This document shows positions 1-13,739 of a stretch of 51,426 nt of DNA, piece by piece. Made by a program: the position numbers and the translations under genes. Origin of the DNA: Dimargaris cristalligena. Its lineage: Eukaryota; Kickxellomycota; Dimargaritomycetes; Dimargaritales; Dimargaritaceae. The notes under the pieces were generated by a model that saw only the letters and a list, made by a program, of their open reading frames with translations, made no database searches and was not told where the DNA came from. Where the stretch lies: contig JANBQC010000149.1 of NCBI GenBank assembly GCA_027576995.1, positions 1-51,426 on the forward strand, given 5' to 3'. Numbering within the stretch: the stretch's first letter is position 1; the number at the start of each line of letters is the position of its first letter.

Positions 1-2171
1 TATCTTTTCTTTTATAATAAAACCTATCTTTATTACTACACTAGTTATTGGGATTTTATACTTCAAGTTGTGGTTGCCAAGGACCGACCTTTTGAGTTTC
101 CAAACAAATATTTTTTATATTGGATTACTTTGGTTAAAAACTTTATAAAGTTGGTTTTATTAATATTTTCATTTGAGTGACAAACTAGTTTACCTGGAGA
201 AGCCACCCTGCCCTTTTGATATATTTTTGTTGTTTATTTTAATGGCCTGACACTACCACACTGTGACACCGGAGGCTGGTTATTCCCAAGCCCTATTCAT
301 AAAGGATTGTCAATAGCATAAAAGTGGTAATATGAGGTCATCAATTGTCATAGTTTTAAAATCATCATTGACTTTGATGACCTATAACTTCGTCAATAAT
401 GGACGGAAAAGCAAATGGAAGTATGATTTGGAAAGCTGAAGGAAAAAAAAATCAGCTAGCATAAAAAAATAAAATAACATTAATGACCCTGGACTGTTCC
501 CATGGAAATAACTCATCAATCATCCGGGGACCTTGAATTCATCCAAAGTATGACTACTTCTTGGATTAGTAATGTGTACTGGGGCTTACGCGGCCTCTGG
601 CCAGCTGCCCATGGTAGCACATATGGCTTATTCAGCAATACATCTATATAAGTTTGCCTATAATTAGTATTCTATACTTGGGTATCCATAATACTACAGT
701 TTCATCCTTAGATAATACCACATCCTGGTTGATGAGGTCCCTAGTCTAATACCAACCTGTCTAATGCTATCTGGGGTAGGTATTTAAGAGGTGGTAAATC
801 ACTGGAGCAACTCTGCAAGCTAGACTGGAGCTAGTTAGTTGGATAACCAGGCAAACAATAAGTTCTATTAGTAATGGGGATAATGCATTTAAATCCCCTA
901 GTTATACTCCATTAATAATGCTTTACAGCTGTACCCAATCATCTCTATATGCATATATTTAACTCTTTACAGTTATTATTAACTACCATAATTATGTTGC
1001 TAAAGTAAAGCATGCTATGGCAAGTAGATAGTTTCTTTTCTCACATATTTTTAGACTGTGGCCTCTCATTGGCTAATAGATATATAATATTATACCACAA
1101 AAAGTCTAAAATTCTTATGAGGTAGTTTCTATTTCTAATCTACAGCATTAAATTTCTTTATATTTCTTGGTATACTGCTGCAGAGAGAGCCTACAGCTGA
1201 TTATAGTGCACCATTCATTTGAGGCCTTGGAGAGCTGGATGAAATATCAAACAATTCTATAAACAGATATGGTATTTATATATTCTCTTGTATACTTTAT
1301 CCCATCATAGCACCCAGCTATACTAAGCAAAAACAGGGTTTTTACCAACACATATTACATTATCTGTGTGGTACCATTTCCCCTTGCATTATTGGTCTTA
1401 TCTAAGACGGACCTGTAATTCAAATTACTGTCTATAAAGACTGCTGAGTTGGCTCACTTGTTATTGCCTGACCAGACACTAGTTATTTTCCCCAACTGCA
1501 TTCCTAAGGAATCCCCTTCAGGCCCTATGCATCAATTGGCCTTAAGTTCTCTATAACAGGAACATCCAACAACATTGGAGTCCCTCAGTATTGCCAATAT
1601 TACCTATTTTATTCAACCACTTATGGTAAAATCTATCAGCCACTCTGGTTATGTATATTGGATAGCACCCCTTTCCTCAGCCCACTGAGGGCGCTGCTAA
1701 CCTTGTTCCCAATTATTAGCCGCCCCCTATCCCCTACTACCTTCCCCAAATTGGCATTATTGCTACATAATAGGATCAAGGACAACACCTGCTCAACTCC
1801 CATGGAATCCACAGTGTATTAATGTTGAAACCCCTCTAATTTTATAGCAATGTGGTTCCAAAAATGTTGTTAATATTAAGTATAAACCGAGACACCCCTT
1901 TTAATATGGGATTAAAATTCAACAAACACCAAATATTTTATTAGTCTAAATGGTAATTATATTTCTGTGAAATCTCAATATTTTAGAATAAACGGAGCCC
2001 GTTCTATCTAAATGATAAATATGGACAACCTAGGAAAATGAGAAGGTCATAGATGTCAATGCCAGAAAACATATGGAAATGTATCAATATCGGAAGGTGA
2101 AGATAACTAGTGCGTGCCTTTACCATTCTGGTGGCCAATTAAAGTGTGGCGATGGCCATCATTTACGGTTA
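1..2171. other. AT-rich gene-poor stretch, probable decayed repeat DNA
   Basis: No open frame here has GC-rich codon use, a recognisable domain or a convincing start. CpG is scarce by eye between about 600 and 1900, as in the retroelement block at the right end of the window, so old mobile-element sequence is the likeliest content. I could not assign a family. Confidence 0.4.
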
Positions 2172-2399
2172 TTAATCCACGGTTGCAGTGCGAAGGGCGC
2201 GGGGCGGGTTGGCTGCGGTTACTATAAGTCCTATTGAACCTAGGGGATGCTCGTACACAGGGCTGGGGCCGTCAAGGGCAACTCCCCGGCGCTCGAGATA
2301 AGGTGTAGGTTGGGGAAAGGCGGCAGGATCGGCCTGGGCCGTAGTGCTAATGTCGATGACCGTGATGAGGAGGACCTTGGTAAACGAGAGGCAGTGCAT
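2172..2399 (-). CDS. Candidate small secreted precursor protein (75 aa)
   Basis: This is a single-exon frame of 75 residues that I do not recognise as a family. Residues 1-23 look like a signal peptide: a short basic start with Lys8, a hydrophobic run VLLITVI, then Ala-Gln-Ala at 21-23, which fits a signal peptidase site before Asp24. A proline-rich stretch follows, then a dibasic ERRG at 36-39 that would suit a Kex2-type protease, leaving a mature peptide of about 37 residues. It has no cysteine pairs after the signal peptide. The frame is distinctly GC-rich against AT-rich flanks, as the real genes here are. A TATA-like box lies about 100 nt upstream and a pyrimidine-rich leader precedes the ATG. 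A secreted peptide or effector is plausible but unproven. Confidence 0.45.
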   Translation of the reverse strand: MHCLSFTKVLLITVIDISTTAQADPAAFPQPTPYLERRGVALDGPSPVYEHPLGSIGLIVTAANPPRALRTATVD

Positions 2400-2498
2400 G
2401 GTAAGGGTGGGTGGGGATGAGAGGGGCGGATTGGTTGAGATGGAGGCAAGCGGTGCTGGGAGGGAAGATACTGTAACCTGGGTGGCGGGCCAATAGGG

Positions 2499-2506
2499 TT
2501 TTTATA
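2499..2506 (-). promoter_or_regulatory. TATA-like box upstream of the small secreted ORF
   Basis: The minus strand reads TATAAAAA about 100 nt before the ATG at 2399. A C/T-rich leader lies between the two. The position suits a core promoter for the 75-residue frame. Confidence 0.35.
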
Positions 2507-5500
2507 TTCTCCCAAAGATGTATCGCAGTTTATTGACGCTCACTTGCTGTGCCAAGTTTAATGCGGCGAACTTGGCTAAATACCGCCTGAATTAGATGTA
2601 GCCCATGTCTGGACCTTTCTAGCCGTCGTCCAATGAAGCACTCAATAAAGCCCTTGACTATATCCCCCCTTCTTCCTCGGTATATCGTGTGACGCTGCCG
2701 CGGTTTCCACGAGTATAATGTATAAATACTATGTTGATCTTGGCCTTTTTAATGGCATTTCCCCAACATCGACCTAACAGATTGCACTATTAACAGTGGA
2801 GCGTGTTACCTACATTGGTTAAATGTGCTCCGGCCTTTGTAAGTAGATGTCGCTGTGTTTAGTTGTCCATGTTTCTGAGAAATCGGTCATTCGTTATGTA
2901 ATGGTTGGGTAGTTTCCTATCCAATGTTGACTATAAAATCGCCAAAAAAAATGGGGCACTGATATGAAGACGCAATTAGATTTGTGATGCCACGAGATAA
3001 CTAAAGTAGAAGTCATATTTCTACGTAGTCCACAGGTAAAGCCATTGGTACTAACCAGAGATGAGAAACACGATATAGCTTCTTCAAAATGTCCTCCTGG
3101 GGATTATAAATATTCACCGAGGCCATTGGGCTACTGTTGGGAAAACAAACAAAATTATAGCTGGGTGGCCTTCTGTAAATAACTTTAAGTGACATGAATT
3201 AATTCAACTATCAGCTATCTATTAGAATTTCTTTTCCCGCGTCCCACTGATTCCGTATAATTGGTTACATCATCCCATACTCGGGACATTGGTTTGTCTT
3301 GATTACTTCTTTTATCTAAATCATTAAAACTAGCCGCGGGCGTCTAGCTTTGCCCCTTGCGACTCCTTCTCTCTTTTATATTTTTTTAAGTTGCATTAGA
3401 AAGTGCTTACGTTTATCCTTCAAATTCATCGTCTCAACACTATCACTATCTTGACCGAAATAGCCCTTTCAGTGTTTCGGAAATTGAATGGCTAGTCTAA
3501 GCTTCCGGATAGCCGCTCTAACACCCGTTTCCTTGGCCCGACGTTGCTAAGGGGCTCAGGATGTTCACAACACGCTACTAGGTAGCCGGTAGTGAATACC
3601 ATGTTTTGCCTAATTGGATATCGTAGGTTCAGGAGATCGAATGTGCCGAATATAGTTGAGTCTCTTATCCCTATTCTTAAGAATATCCTCTATTTACTGG
3701 AGATACACCACGCATGTCAACTTGAATGAATAAATAAATTGTCAAAGGGGAAGGGGCAGCTGCATGGTGGGTCTCTCGGGGCCCATGTACCAGTATTATT
3801 GAATGGGGACTTTTAAACACAATACAGGATTAGGTATGTGTCCAGATAAGAAAAGAAAAAAGAGATAAGGTAATCATACTTTCTTTCCTGAGGTAGTTAT
3901 AAAGGTAAGGTAATCCCACCCCATAAAGAGAATGATTATGTTCAACGAGTAAGAATATCGCTTAGTTCACGGTCTAATAGGGCGGAAATCTCATTGGGGA
4001 TGGTTTTGGTGTTTTTTTCGCTGGTATTGACTTAATGAACCACTTTGATAGCGCTCCGATATTCCTAGATATAGATCAACCCATTGACAACAGTCGACTG
4101 TTTAGGGATCAGTAATGCCCGGGGGAAATCTCTTGCTCTCCAGCATCCACAGTTTACTCTTCAATGGTGACACTGGGAGGAATGTTTTTGGTAGGAGTGG
4201 ATTGTCTAGGAGTAAGTACGCTTTATGACTCCGTATGCCTATGTATGAGCCGGTGGGTGACACTAACTACATTGGGTAATGACCAGGGGTGGCTTGATCA
4301 GAAAGGAATACGCATGGGGGAGGCATGGCAGGCGCCTGTCGGTATTTAGTTGGAAGAAACTGAAACATTTTTAGTGACTTATGGTAGCACAATTCGGCTG
4401 GTACGTGGGTAGCTATCAAAATCAAGGAAGTGGAAGTGATGCCGAAGAAGTCTTGCTGCTAATACGGCCTCTTATTCGCCCTACTACTGACCAACCGATC
4501 CATTGTCAGAACCGTAAAACCCACAAGCAAGCAAGGCCCCGGTATGTGATGCCGACAGAAGCAAGAGTATGATACAAAATGGCGCACAGGTGGGAAAATC
4601 AACCCAATCGGTGCCACCAATTGACCCAACGTAGTTGGGATGATTTTAAGGAAACAAACTGGCCTGTCCGGTGGCTAAGGACTATAGTATCCCGAGTAGC
4701 CATTATTCGATAGGTCTTTAGCAGTTTTAAAGTTTTGGGAACCAGGGACTGGGAGGGCCAACATCGCTATTATTTGCGGGTTTAGATCATGCTAGTGAGC
4801 AAAATCAAATACAACTGGAATAATAGCTATTGGGTTAATGGTTGAGCTTGCCATTAACCCAGCCATGTCTTAAATCAGCTCATTCTGAAGACCAATCCAG
4901 CAATATCTAAATAGGATAGAGTTTTAGGCATGTGTGGTGCTGGCTTGGATATTACAAATGAATAGACACCAAGGGCCTGGCTTCCTCGATTGGGGGATGT
5001 TGAGATGGAACAGCCAACTTGCAATTATTCGGGTATATCTCTTTCAAGGGTGATGGGCACACTCCCCTAAGGCCTTCTGCCTGACTAGTATTTCAATTTC
5101 GAGCCCTTTTCCATGGTATTTTCAGCTAGAGATATCCGACCATGTGCGGCTGTGGTACAGTTGGGGCGATACTGAGTGGTTAATGCCGATAATGGTTGAC
5201 AGGGTTGGCGCTGTCTCGAGTAGACATGTCATTATGGTATGCATTAGTTTAAAGAAGTCATACATAGTATGTACTTACTGTCCACGGGAATCCCACTTTC
5301 TTGGTACAACATGGCATAGCCTTTTTTTATACTTGCGTGTGCATCCCATTAGCTTTTGGACATGTAAGTCTAGAAATAATACAGCCATGTCCAAAAAAAA
5401 TGAGAGAGTGTATCTCTTTTTTCCCAGTGTGTGGTTGAACAAGCAGTGAAAATGAGTGTGAAATGGGAATTCACTTACTTTCTCCTTTGATGAATACCAT

Positions 5501-5994
5501 TAATTTTTTCTTTTAATTGGCATTACATGTGCTGCTGCTACAAGCACCACTGCATTCCTGAGCCTCTCTTCCACTAAACCACGTGGTAGAGGGTCACAAG
5601 TACAACCTGCAAGCCTGGATACCAGTGAATTAAACTGACCCAAGCCCCTGCCAGTCACTTTGTAAAACATCCGGCTTTTGAATATGTGTTGGGATGTACA
5701 CCCCATTTCATGTAGTTTGCTCAGCAACCTCCGGCTAGTCCTGACTCCAGCATAATACAGACTGCGAGTGAATAGTCAGTCCAAGTTGCCTTGGCTTACT
5801 TAGTTCACTAAGCTGAAATATCTAAGCCATATGGTGGAGGTCTCTAAGCTATAAAAAGCAACAGCCAGTCTCTAATCCTATGAATGGTAGCCCACCTAAT
5901 AGTCAATAGCAAGCCTCTCTCTTTTTATCTGACCTTACTGACCACCAGTGAGTACCCCCACACTCTTTCTGTCATCCCACTTGCCCTACCTACT
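2507..5994. other. Intergenic, no gene supported
   Basis: Only short frames without homology, splice support or coding-like composition occur here. From about 4900 rightward CpG becomes scarce, suggesting decayed repeat sequence. Nothing else is recognised. Confidence 0.4.
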
Positions 5995-6237
5995 ATGCAA
6001 CTTCCCACCTTTGCCCTTGCTATTATTACTGTTGTGGCATTGAAATCAGTACAGGACTGCCAAGCTCACTCTGGGGGTTCAGACACACCTCATGGTGATA
6101 TTATTGTCTCATCCTCTTCCACAAGCCATACCCACCTTGTTCATCATGGAAAAGCTCCCTCACCAAAACAACAGATTTGTCCCTATTGTGAATACATGGC
6201 CATGTCTACTGCTATGACTGCACACTTGAAAACCTGA
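5995..6237 (+). CDS. Doubtful small ORF with hydrophobic N-terminus and half zinc-finger-like end
   Basis: An 80-residue frame starts at the ATG at 5995; an in-frame ATG at 5884 would lengthen it. The first residues form a hydrophobic segment resembling a signal peptide. The C-terminus holds CPYC followed by HLKT, like the first part of a C2H2 finger cut off by the stop. After the stop another CxxC (CSHC) can be read, hinting at an interrupted finger-bearing ORF. A TATAAAAA lies at 5850-5857. The surroundings are CpG-poor like the degenerate repeats, so a fragment of a decayed element is as likely as a gene. Confidence 0.2.
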   Translation: MQLPTFALAIITVVALKSVQDCQAHSGGSDTPHGDIIVSSSSTSHTHLVHHGKAPSPKQQICPYCEYMAMSTAMTAHLKT

Positions 6238-7836
6238 TCCAAGAACCCTTACAAATAATAGCAGGGAATGTATCATATCCCTGCAGCCACTGTAGGCCCA
6301 TTGGTGGCAATACCCCTAACTATCAGTACCTCTGACTCACTAGGCCTTGAGTGTAGATGACTTTATATACACTGTACATCATACTCCACAAGGCTGCTTT
6401 TCTAGGTCTTCAGCCCCACTGCCTTACCCTCCTCTTTTTTACATACCCAAGAATACACTTTAATAAGAGTAAAATGTCTGTGATCTAATTTACATATAGT
6501 ATAGTATTTTGGTTTAACAGTAGGAAGTGCCATGGATTGTTATTGTAGTTACCTCACTACTTGATTTTAGCTTGAGTTTAGGGCTCAACCATTAGCCAGA
6601 ATCCCTGACACTAGGTTAAGGTAGTTAAAGCCAATGTAATTATTACACAATGGCAGTGCTCAACTGGGTGATGTGTATCTGGTTGGTGATATCTCCTACC
6701 CTTATTATTACCATGTCTTCCTACTGCACCTTGGAATAGGCCAACTGGTCAAGTATTGCTGCTGCATCTAGTGATCTACTCCATTGGCTAACCTACGCAA
6801 ATATCCAGGTCCCCCACTCCTCTGGTAGCTCAAGAAGGCCCCCTATTTATTAGGTTAACCATTGTATAACTCTTTATCAACTAAGTTGTCTAATGGGATG
6901 TTCAGAGTGAGGTGGTTTATAAAGATATTCTGCAGCCCGCCTTTGTGGGTATGGTTTTGGCCCCATGATTTGGATACTAATGAAACATGGTTGTTTTAAA
7001 ACTTATAGCTGAAGCAATTTACACAAATGTGGATAGCAGTCTGTGGGGCCATAGCTATTTGGGCATAAGGGGTATCGCCATTGCCCTTGGGGATGTGATA
7101 TTTGTGATTGTACCACCCATTCCAATCACCCTTAAATCATCTTCACTTGTGGAATTGGCCAGGTATCCATCCGTGCTAGCTTATTAAATGAAAGATGTAG
7201 GTTTAGGGCTCTATTTCATGGGTTCCAATGCAGATATCTGGCACCCCGAGAATTTAGTAAGGGTCCGTAGATTGAAATCTATGACTGCAAGCTATAACGG
7301 TATGAAGACTACTCACTCGCACAAGCTTTCATGGAACGGTGTTTGGCATCACCGGGGCCTTAGCTTAGTCTGGGATAGTGTACATTGTCGACAAATCATG
7401 TCGTAGTATCCACCTCTTAAGCCCCTTTGGCTAGCGTAAAAGATATTTGGGCAGCCCCCTTTGCGCCTATGCTCGCTTATAGGAAACCAATACCCACTAC
7501 TCCCCAATTAAGGTGCCCCCCCCCCCCCTGTGGGGACTAACTTGGGGAAAGAGGGGGGTGGAAGTGGCGTAACCTGAATAGGGTAGTCCAGTTGGGTCGC
7601 ACTACCCATTTTTGTTGAATGAGGAGGACCATGCTGAAAGTTCTGTTAAGTCAGCAATACCTGAAATGTGGCGCAGACCTCCTCCACACGGCACCCTCCT
7701 CATTCGTTTGTAACCCAAGTTTTAATCCCGTTTCATAACACCGTCACTTCGGCCGGTGGGGCAATCTCTTGTCGCAATACTCTTTCCCCTTACCTCCCTT
7801 TTCCCAAGCTATTGCCTGTAACGAGCGGTACCAACC
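6238..7836. other. Intergenic; includes a C13 homopolymer and the pantothenate synthetase promoter
   Basis: 6238-7100 is CpG-poor with no credible ORF. A run of 13 C lies at 7516-7528. The last few hundred bases become pyrimidine-rich before the pantothenate synthetase ATG and are the likely promoter and leader. I see no convincing TATA box. Confidence 0.4.
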
Positions 7837-8808
7837 ATGTCCACTACTGGCTCTCCCGTTCTGGTGTTCCACCGTATCGCTGAGTTGCGCGCCTGGCGCC
7901 GGGAGCAAGTCCTCCAGGGCCGGACGATTGGTTTCGTGCCCACCATGGGTGCCCTCCATGAGGGCCACCTGAACCTAGTGCGCGCAGCCCGCTCGTCGTG
8001 CGACCGGGTGGTGGTGAGTATTTTCGTGAATCCGGCCCAGTTCGCCCCCCACGAGGACTTACACGCCTACCCACGCACGCTAGACCGCGATGTGGCCTTA
8101 CTTAGTTCACCACCACCCTCGCCACCCCCGCTCGCGACGGCGGGATCAACGGATTCCCCCGCTTTCGTCTCAGCGTCGGCTTCGGCCCATGTGGTCTTCG
8201 CCCCCACCGTCGCCGAAATGTACCCCAGCGGAATTACCCTGGACGTGCATGCCCAACGGGGCACCTTTGTCGAAGTCTTGGGTAAGTCGCACCAAATGGA
8301 AGGTGGTCCCCGTCCGCATTTCTTCCGGGGGGTGGCCACCGTGGTGTTAAAACTGCTCAATGCGGTCCAACCCGACCGGGCCTATTTCGGCCAAAAGGAC
8401 GCCCAGCAGTGCGTGGTGGTCAAAACCATGGTACGGGACCTCTTGCTGCCCGTGGAAATCGTGACTGGTCCCACCACGCGCGCGGCTAACCAGCTGGCCC
8501 TGAGTAGTCGGAATAAATACTTGAGTCCCGACCAAATACCTGCCGCTTTGACTCTCCAACGGAGTCTGGCCGCAGCGCAAACCCTGTACGAGCAACAGGG
8601 TGAACGGAACCGGGAGGCCCTTTTGGGCGCCGCCCAGCGCGTGTTTGATGACCAGCCGGACGCCCAGTTGGAATACCTCAGCTTGGCTCACCCGGAAACC
8701 CTGGACGAGCTGGAGCAAATCGGTGAGGATGGCGCTATTATATCAGGGGCCTTCCGGGTAGGTAGTGCTCGATTGATCGACAACATTCTACTCGGGTGTA
8801 CTCTCTAG
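7837..8808 (+). CDS. PAN6: Pantothenate synthetase (pantoate--beta-alanine ligase)
   Basis: The enzyme condenses pantoate and beta-alanine with ATP, the last step of pantothenate synthesis that feeds CoA. The single exon encodes 323 residues, near the family length of about 280-310. Diagnostic motifs are PTMGALHEGH at 35-44 (nucleotidyl-transferase HxGH signature), VSIFVNPAQF at 61-70, FGQKDAQQ near 186-193 (ATP and pantoate contacts) and LSSRNKYLSP near 224-233. Residues 91-118 are a Pro/Ser/Ala-rich insert just before the VFAP strand, absent from bacterial enzymes. The usual DG before LALSSRN reads NQ here. The start at 7837 fits the usual short N-terminus. An AATAAA lies at 8942-8947. The gene is convergent with RVB2. 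Identification is secure. Confidence 0.96.
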   Translation: MSTTGSPVLVFHRIAELRAWRREQVLQGRTIGFVPTMGALHEGHLNLVRAARSSCDRVVVSIFVNPAQFAPHEDLHAYPRTLDRDVALLSSPPPSPPPLATAGSTDSPAFVSASASAHVVFAPTVAEMYPSGITLDVHAQRGTFVEVLGKSHQMEGGPRPHFFRGVATVVLKLLNAVQPDRAYFGQKDAQQCVVVKTMVRDLLLPVEIVTGPTTRAANQLALSSRNKYLSPDQIPAALTLQRSLAAAQTLYEQQGERNREALLGAAQRVFDDQPDAQLEYLSLAHPETLDELEQIGEDGAIISGAFRVGSARLIDNILLGCTL

Positions 8809-9138
8809 CCCTTCCGCTTATTATGAGGGGTTATATATATATATATATAGCACATATATCCTGATAAGGATGCACCGTACCCTTACTGATCAATGAAACC
8901 CATTTTGTTTTGCAAATGTATATAATTATATGATTTGCCCAAATAAAATATTACATGAATCCTGCTTTATAGTTTATTATGGTATCGATCATTGAATAAA
9001 TGGAGGTAAAACAAAAAAGGGACATTGACTTGGCCTGATCAGTCGAAAGGTATGTCTTCTAGGGTATAATAAAACAATGTCGAGTCGGTCGAATTAGGAA
9101 TTGCCCGGTCCACTATAAGGGAATGTGACATGGCCCGT
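8809..9138. other. Convergent 3' intergenic region with TA microsatellite
   Basis: This lies between the stops of pantothenate synthetase (+) and RVB2 (-). It contains a (TA)n tract near 8831-8849 and AATAAA-type signals for the plus-strand gene (8942-8947). No gene is seen. Confidence 0.6.
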
Positions 9139-10986
<1,848 letters not shown>

Positions 10987-11543
10987 CTAATCCCTCCAGT
11001 CGCCTCTTGATTCCTAGTTGTACAAGTTGGTAAATGGCTTTGGTGTTTAGGTCGCCTGGTTCAAATTTAATAATATAGGTGCTAAAGACTCTGCAATAGT
11101 GGCTTATGGCGAGTTACCCATGCCATAGTTACTCGGTATCGCCGATCATCTTTCGTTAATTAGACTTTTTGGCTGGCATAATAGTAACTCCAAGACCAGT
11201 CTGAACAGATTACTAACTACTATCAGTATTATGGTAAAAATAACAACAATATCTTATAATCTCTGTGTGGTAAGTGTGTGCCACATACCCCCCTCTAATG
11301 TTAGTGGCGGTATCAAGGTAGTCTCCATCAGTAGTAGTTAGTTATTACTCTGGGCCAACGGGAGCCCGCACATCTAAATGCCACTCTTTAGTAAACCCAG
11401 GGGGAGCCACCATCTCCTTTGCCTGATATCATCCAATATTCACTGATGCCCTAGCCCAGTGGGATAGTGACATCATTTAAGTGTGCGAATGGCGCGGGGA
11501 GTTCGACTGGCTGGTCCAAGCCAGGCCAATCGGCTCACCTAAA

Positions 11544-11550
11544 TGAGTCA
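11544..11550 (+). promoter_or_regulatory. Gcn4/AP-1-type site (TGAGTCA) upstream of LYS9
   Basis: A perfect TGAGTCA palindrome lies about 300 nt before the LYS9 ATG. Near-matches (CGAGTCA, CGACTCA) lie closer in, around 11707-11725. In yeast and other fungi Gcn4/CpcA bZIP factors bind this sequence at amino-acid biosynthesis genes. Regulation here is inferred from sequence only. Confidence 0.5.
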
Positions 11551-11669
11551 GATAAGGCCTGCGCATATACCCCACCCTACCCTCTCGCATTAGCTAAGCT
11601 ATATTCGCCCGCTTCAACGTGTATACTCTCCCGCAAATAGCCCCGTGGGCGCATTAAGGGTAATAATTG

Positions 11670-11681
11670 TATATATATATA
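11670..11681 (+). promoter_or_regulatory. TATA tract of the LYS9 promoter
   Basis: An uninterrupted TATATATATATA lies about 170 nt upstream of the ATG and just before the pyrimidine-rich leader, a typical place for a fungal TATA element. Confidence 0.45.
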
Positions 11682-11852
11682 GCCACTCCGGCACGCCCCT
11701 CTCAGCCGAGTCACACAGGCGACTCACTCCTTCCTATCCCTTTGTCCCTCCTCTCCTCTGTTTCTTGCTTTTAAGGCGCCTTCCACTCGCTTTGATAGCT
11801 TACGTGACTGTCCTTTTGTTCCTTTGTACTTTCAAACTCCAAATACCCCACC

Positions 11853-13739
11853 ATGGTTGCTGATCGGTAAGTCTCCTTCCCCTGGTATAACCCCAGACTG
11901 TCTTGTTTTGGTACTATAGTCGAGTTTCTAGATTGAACGAGTGTCGGCTTGGGGTCCATCAGACCCTTATCTTCGGACAAGAGCCCGACTCCCTGTCCCA
12001 TTCGGAGGTACCGGGAGGCCACCTTACATGCTCCTTCCCGTAGTTTCTTCGAGATCAGGGCGCGCCATCGACTGTTTCGGTATACCACCTGTATAGGGTG
12101 ACTGTAGATTCTCCTGTGACTTCTCTTCCAGCCACCCCTAGTATACCATGGATTTCACTGACGTGACTTATTTTTATATATATATAATAATGCATAAATG
12201 ACTACCTAATGCACCAAAACTCGACTCTTCACCATTACGTAGCAAAATCCTGCTCTTGGGCTCCGGCTTCGTGGCTGGCCCCTGCGCCGAGTACCTTGTG
12301 CGTCGCCCCGAAAACAAACTCACTATCGGTAGGTACTCCATCCACTCGAAAGATACTGATGCAACCAAATATATTGCTGAATATTCCACCAGACCCTGTA
12401 TGACCGCCTAACCTCCCTTATTTCTATGTATTTTATCACACCCCCCCGCACGGATACTGTCTACTTCTTAGCGAGCCGTAGCCTAGAAAACGCCCAGGCC
12501 TTGGCCAAACAGTTCCCTCAGGCTACCGCCACTTCATTCGACATCTCGGATGAGGCCGCCTTCGACGCTCTGGTTGCTGACCACGACCTGGTCATCAGTC
12601 TGATCCCCTACACCCAGCACGCCAAGGTGATCAAGTCCGCCATCAAGAGCAAGAAGAACGTAGTTACCACTAGCTACGTCTCTCCCGCCATGATGGAGTA
12701 CGACGCCGCCGCCAAGGATGCCGGCGTGATCGTCATGAACGAAATCGGCCTGGACCCCGGTATCGACCACCTGTACGCCATCAAGACCATCCGTGAAGTG
12801 CAGGCTGAAGGTGGCAAGGTCGTTTCCTTCCTGTCCTACTGCGGTGGTCTGCCAGCCCCCGAGTGCTCCAACAACCCCCTAGGTTACAAATTCAGCTGGT
12901 CCTCCCGTGGTGTGCTCCTGGCCCTCCGCAACACCGCCCGCTACCTCGAAAATGGCGAGGTCGTCGAGGTGTCCGGTAAGGATCTCATGAATTCGGCTAA
13001 ACGTATCCACGTCTATCCCGCCTTCGCCCTGGTAGGTTACGCTAACCGCGACTCCACCCCCTACCCCGAGCGCTACCAGATGCCTGAGGCCCACACTGTG
13101 CTCCGTGGCAGTCTGCGCTACGAGGGTTTCTGCGAGTTCGTCAAGGCCCTGGTCGATCTGGGGTTCCTCGATGACACTGAACGCGATTTCCTGGCCTCCA
13201 GTGCCGCTGATATGCCCTGGAAACAACTTCTGGCCCAGCTCGTCGACATTGATGCCACTAAGCTCAAGACCCTGAGCCAGGAGGATTTCGAAAAGGCCGT
13301 TTCCGACCGTTTCGCCATCGAGGATGCCGGCGAGAAGGAGCGTATCATCCACGGCATGAAGTGGTTGGGTCTGTTCTCCGATAAGCTCATCGCCAAACGT
13401 GGTACCTACCTGGACGTGCTGTGCGCCGCCCTGGAAGACAAGATGATGTACGGACCCAGCGAACGTGACATGATCATCCTTCAGCATCGCTTCGAGTGTG
13501 TGCTGAAGGACGGTACCAAACAGACCCGTACCTCCACCCTGCTCGAATACGGTGAACCCAACGGTGTCATGGCCATGGCCAAGACCGTCGGTGTGCCCTG
13601 TGGTATTGCCGTACAGCTCATTCTTGACGGTAAGATCACCCAAACCGGTGTGATTGCCCCTATGGACCCCGTCATCAACGACCCCATCATGGAACTGCTC
13701 GAGAAGGAGAACATCCACATCATTGAAGAGATCTTGTAA
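11853..13739 (+). CDS. LYS9: Saccharopine dehydrogenase (NADP+, L-glutamate-forming)
   Basis: This enzyme joins alpha-aminoadipate semialdehyde and glutamate into saccharopine, the penultimate step of fungal lysine synthesis. Three exons: 11853-11866 (14 nt), 12243-12328 (86 nt) and 12472-13739, giving 455 aa against 446 in yeast Lys9. Donors are GTAAGT and GTAGGT; the introns are 376 and 143 nt. Exon 2 carries the Rossmann motif LLLGSGFVAGP; the exon 2/3 junction restores TIASRSLENAQ, which matches the family. Further signatures are SLIPYTQH, GLDPGIDHLYA, SYCGGLPAPE and LGYKFSWSSRGVLLALRN. The ATG at 12426 lies inside intron 2, so a single-exon model starting there would lose the NADP-binding loop. 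The upstream TGAGTCA suggests amino-acid control. An AATAAA lies at 13893-13898. Confidence 0.95.

Noticed and set aside
11041..11075. tRNA-like GGTTCAAAT motif near 11055
   Set aside because: No matching T-stem or acceptor stem can be formed around it.
12426..12471. LYS9 starting at the ATG at 12426 as a single-exon gene
   Set aside because: This lies within intron 2; the spliced model restores the Rossmann motif and the conserved TIASRSLENAQ junction and gives the normal protein length.
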